This document shows, piece by piece, positions 60,178-64,000 of a DNA stretch of 64,000 nucleotides. The notes beneath the pieces were generated by a model. It was not told the DNA's origin and did no database searches. It was given only the letters and a program-made list of their open reading frames with translations. This DNA is from Monocercomonoides exilis (Eukaryota; Preaxostyla; Oxymonadida; Polymastigidae). Positions within the stretch are counted from its first letter, which is position 1, and every line of letters begins with the position of its first letter. A program made the position numbers and the translations under genes. The stretch spans positions 1,776,001 to 1,840,000 of the forward strand of contig LSRY02000005.1 of the NCBI GenBank assembly GCA_001643675.2. The letters run 5' to 3'.

Positions 60178-61444
60178 TTCTTTTCCTTCAAAATACTGTC
60201 ACGTCAGCAAATGAAATAATTCGTTCACATAATTAGCATTCTTTTATCTTCTAGGCGATACAAGTGAAGATTGGCCCACAAAAACCGAAATCAATAAAAA
60301 CGCTTTTGGAGCTGTACTTTTTTATTGTGCAACAATAATTATCATTGCTGTTTGCTCTATTCCTCCTCAGATTCTTTTTCAAAAAATATCCTCAATTCTA
60401 ATTCTTCCCAGTTACCTACCTTTTCCTCCACCTCATTTCTCCTTTTCCATCGTTATTTCTTCCCTCCCTCAATTTTTCCTTTATCATCAATTTTTCTCTG
60501 TCTTTCTGCCTTCCTCAAAATACCATCTCCAAAATGAAATCTGCCATGAACAGAGAAAATAAATTCCATCATCCTGTCATATTATAACATGAAGATAAAA
60601 ACAGATTCGAAATTGTCATTCAAATCTCAATAAAAAAACAAAACAATATGATTCTTCATGAAAATTTTTAAATAAAACATTCATTCAACAGACATTCGTT
60701 GCTGCATTCTTTTCTTAAGTGCCTTCACCTTTGCCAAAAATGGATATTTTTGGCCAGTTCAGCCTTTCACCATTTTCATTTTTCTCTCAAATCGTATCAT
60801 TTTCTGCCCTGTTTGCAAAATAAAATCAAAAAAATGAATAAAACACCCAATGAAATATCTCATATGAATCAATTCCACACTGCCCATCTCATTGGACGAG
60901 AATGTCCATCTCGGACATTCAGAGCATCAACAAAGAACAATCAAGAAATAACAATTCCAAAATGCCTCTGGTGACTGCAAATGAAAAAACCACACAAGCA
61001 CCAGAAAACAAAACATGAAAGATATTTTCAAAATACATTCACTGCACAAACCTCATCTGTTCCTTGGATAAATGACATCCAAAATGAATAATGCTTTAAC
61101 AACGCTCACTTCACTTGAAAAATGAAAATCTGACTCAGATGCTTAAAATTAAATATTATGAAAGGAAAAATGAGTTTTAACTGCTTTTCTGTCTGTATCA
61201 AGAAAAATATCAAAACATCAACATTTTCAGTCAATCATTTTGAATTTTTCTAATGATCAAATGAAAAACAAAATAAAACTCATTCAAAATTCATCGCAGT
61301 TAATGAAATGAAAAATCTCACTTCACACTTAAACAAGAAAAGATTATTTTCTTTCTTTCTTTTTTTTCAAAATGTTGTGCCAATTCTAATTTGGACAAAA
61401 TCTGGAAAAAAAGAAAATTGTCTTCTTCGTGTGGATAAGTTCCC
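60178..61444. other. AT-rich intergenic region
   Basis: Short open frames only. No gene, RNA or repeat was supported, though an upstream exon of the small minus-strand gene probably lies at its left edge. Confidence 0.45.
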
Positions 61445-64000
61445 ATGCTGTCAGGAATTTATTGTTTTGTTTATGCAATTTGGATGGAGTGTATATGCAA
61501 TGGTGTTGCAAATGACGAAGCAGAAATGGTGGAGAAATCGATAAACGAAAGAAAAACAGATTATTTGAGCAACTGTTTGTTTGAGAGCCTTCAAAATGAT
61601 AAGAATCGAGACATAAAAACATTTGAAATGATTGTTGAAGGGAATGAACGTGGAATTGAAGAAGAGAAAAAATCTCAAAAATCAAAGAAAAATGATCAAA
61701 TATAGCCAAACGAAAGAAAACTCCAAATTGTGGAATGAGGAAAAGATGAGAAAATGAATTATGCATATTTTTCTTGCAATGAAGAAATGAGGAAAAGGAG
61801 AAGAAAATTAGAATAAGCGAGATTGAAGGATGTTTTGTTCTGTATAATTCTTCAGTGAAGTTCAAATCATTGAAGCTGATTCAAAGTGATGAGGAAAATG
61901 TTGTTGAAGTTGAGGATGAAAGTTTTGTTGAATTTGAAGATTGCCGCCTTTTTGTGGTGAATGGAATATCTCCATTTAACTTCACTGGAGGATATGGGGT
62001 TTTCAAGAACATTTCACTCAGTTCATCTTCAACTGAGTTTTTGGAGGCATTTCCACTCTTTTATCTTCAAAAATTGTTGAAAGGGAAAATATTGAAAATT
62101 GCATTGCTTCTGTTTGCTCATCTCATTTTTCGTCTTTTTGTGTTTCCTCAGCACCTTTCCTCTCTTCACCATCTATCTCCCTTGTATCCCTCTCCAAATT
62201 ATCATTTTTCAACATTTCAATAGCAAACGATGCATGCTCGCCTTCAACCACTTCCTCATCCCAAACCACTTGTATGATGAAAAGTTGTTCATTCTCATCA
62301 GTCTGTGATGTGTATGATGGAGGGATTATTTCTTCCCTCAATAACCCTTTGGCTTCATTGTCTGCCTCAAACACCTACTTTGTTGGATGTTGTTGAACAA
62401 AAAATGTTGAAATAGTTGGAGCTGAAGATGAGAAGAAACATTTAGGGAGGCAGAATGAAACAACCGGTGGACGGAATACTTTCCAATGGTGTGAATGGAA
62501 TGGACCGAGGACAACAGGAGAAGCTGATTCCACCACAGATGGGATCTCGAGTGGAGGGGCCATTTTCATGTACAACAAAAAGGATGGAACAATATCGGTC
62601 GCTCACTGTTCTTTTAATGGATGTGCGGTATATTATTGTGGAGGCGGAATCATGTGCCATTCAATCAAATCAGTTGATAAAACAAACAATTTATTCAACG
62701 CTTGCAATGCTCAAAGCAATGCTGGAGGAGGAATGTATGCTTTTACGATTTCAACGTGTGTTCGGATCAGTGGATGTGAATTCCAGAATTGTAAAGCAAA
62801 CAGTCAAGGAGGAGGGCTTTTGCTTCATACTTTTGATGTTTCAGTAACAGGGTGCATTGGAACAGAAAGTGGAGAAGGGGAGAGTGCGTGTGTGTTTGAC
62901 TGCAGTTTCACTTCATGCTCGATAACTAATACTTGGGGAGGAGGCATGTACTGTTATGGAGTTCCTTATCAATTCAAAATGAGGAGCATTCAGTTTATTT
63001 CATGCTCAACAGCTGCAAATGGAGGAGGATTATGCTTCAGACCAGAAAAAACAGAAAAGCCTGATGATGGATTCTATTGTTATTTCCTGTTCTTCCATGA
63101 ATGCAAATGCAGAACAACTTCAACACCATATGGACATGATGTGTATTACGTGGACTATTACAGTTCACATTTACACTCAAACCCATTTTATGAATGCTAC
63201 ACCACAAACAGTAATGATAAAAGGATATGTTATGTTTATAACTATTCAAGCTCAGAGAGTTGGGTGTATCAGCACACAGAAAAGAAGGATTGGCTGAAAG
63301 ATAAGACGATATATGTTTCTGTGAATGGGAGTGATGGATACGAGCTTTGCGGGTCAAATGAAACATATCCGTGTTTGACAGTGAAGAAGGCGTTTGAGAT
63401 GTGTGAGGTGCAGATTAGCTTGGCAATCACGCTGCTGGATGGAAATCACACAAGCGAAGCAGCAACGATTGATATTGGAGAAAAGAAGATTTCAGTCATT
63501 GGGAAGGGAAGGATGGAGAGTTCGATTGGAACAGGAGCACTTTCATCTGTTGGAACGCTGTTCAGTGTGACAACAGGCCAACTTGGTTTATTGCACATGA
63601 AGGTTGATTGCAACTCAAATATAAATCCTTCGCCGAGTGTGGTTGTGGTGTCTGATGGGAGTGGGTCACTCTCATTGGAGGATGTTGTGATCACCACGAG
63701 CAAAACAGGAAACTATGTGATGTCGTCGTCAGTGTTTGTGGTGGCGCTGTCACAGCTGTCAATGGTTGATGTGGAGATCATAAATATGAATGTGTCAGAA
63801 CCATTGCTCTCTGAGCCGGATCTATCTTCTTCTTCTTCATTGTCGTCATCTTCCATGTATCTGACAGCCACAGCATCTGGTGATAGCGTGCTGGTGAATG
63901 TGAAAGTGAAGAATGTGAAGTTGACAGAAAGGGATGGGGTGGTTGTGGTGAAGAGTGTGAAGGAAGGAGAGACATTTGTGGTCAAGAATGTGACAATCGA
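61445..64000 (+). pseudogene. Beta-helix surface protein gene with frameshifts and an internal stop, running off the edge
   Basis: A signal-peptide-like start (MLSGIYCFVYAIWMECICNG) is in frame from 61445 to a TAG at 61703. Family-like sequence continues in another frame to about 62036 (FVEFEDCRLFVVNG), then in a third (SKIVERENIENCIASVC). A TGA at 62394 follows TYFVGCC. After it the frame is open to the window end (534 codons) with dense surface-protein motifs: SSGGAIFMYN, CGGGIMC, NAGGGMYAF, NSQGGGLLLH, WGGGMYCYG, NGGGLCF, then TIYVSVNGSDGYELCGSNE, which in this family typically opens the next domain. It is most simply a recently decayed member; sequencing indels in T-runs could mimic part of the damage. 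Confidence 0.7.

Noticed and set aside
1-64000. Alternative genetic code with TAA/TAG as Gln, as in some oxymonads
   Set aside because: Thousands of codons across many genes contain Gln as CAA/CAG with no in-frame TAA or TAG, and several genes end at TAA. The stops in 43440-44406 are better explained as pseudogene damage, because the intact copy has ordinary codons there.
1-64000. tRNA or rRNA genes
   Set aside because: No cloverleaf with a T-arm consensus and no rRNA-like conserved block was noticed by eye. A tRNAscan or Infernal run would be decisive.

Overview
This is an AT-rich nuclear window from a unicellular eukaryote. GT-AG introns interrupt most genes: about 40-41 nt, a main class of about 49-68 nt, and some of 86-270 nt. 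The standard genetic code is used, since kilobases of coding sequence lack in-frame TAA or TAG. The best guess is an oxymonad or other Preaxostyla metamonad resembling Monocercomonoides. That rests on the style of the Gly/Cys-rich beta-helix surface proteins and on a multicopy protein family (intact copy at 45316-46718) that I recall as abundant there. The taxon is an inference, not something the sequence proves.

Left third (1-18.7 kb): a giant minus-strand gene enters the window with its 3' end missing. It starts at 16863, has two roughly 60-nt introns near its 5' end, and then stays open to base 1, giving at least 5,581 codons. It encodes a long charged helical region, two armadillo-like helical islands, and blocks of alternating Lys-rich and Glu-rich repeats. 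The long plus-strand ORFs opposite it are antisense shadows. Divergently, 183 bp away, lies a single-exon type I surface protein gene.

18.7-33.8 kb: a 3-kb AT-rich gap is followed by a minus-strand Ser-rich coiled-coil protein. Divergent from it is a plus-strand series: a WD40-like protein whose N-terminus had to be rebuilt from four exons, a TRAF-type zinc-finger protein, and an EF-hand protein with a long acidic low-complexity body.

34.9-44.9 kb is a nested mobile and repeat zone. It begins with a nearly perfect 2 x 738-bp inverted repeat with a 54-bp spacer. Next comes an 8,330-bp element with 15-bp terminal inverted repeats and an 8-bp target duplication. Inside that element sits a complete-looking DIRS-type retrotransposon (gag-like, RT/RNase H and tyrosine recombinase ORFs, inverted termini and an internal complementary region), together with an inverted, nonsense-ridden copy of the gene family whose intact member lies just outside.

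Right third (45.3-64 kb): the intact family gene, an LRR-HECT ubiquitin ligase, a DENN-domain protein, an unrecognised eight-exon minus-strand gene, and, at the right edge, a large beta-helix surface protein gene that carries frameshifts and an in-frame stop. Neighbouring genes show no operon-like functional coupling. The themes are extreme low-complexity coding sequence, very short introns, and surface-protein and gene-family turnover linked to mobile DNA.
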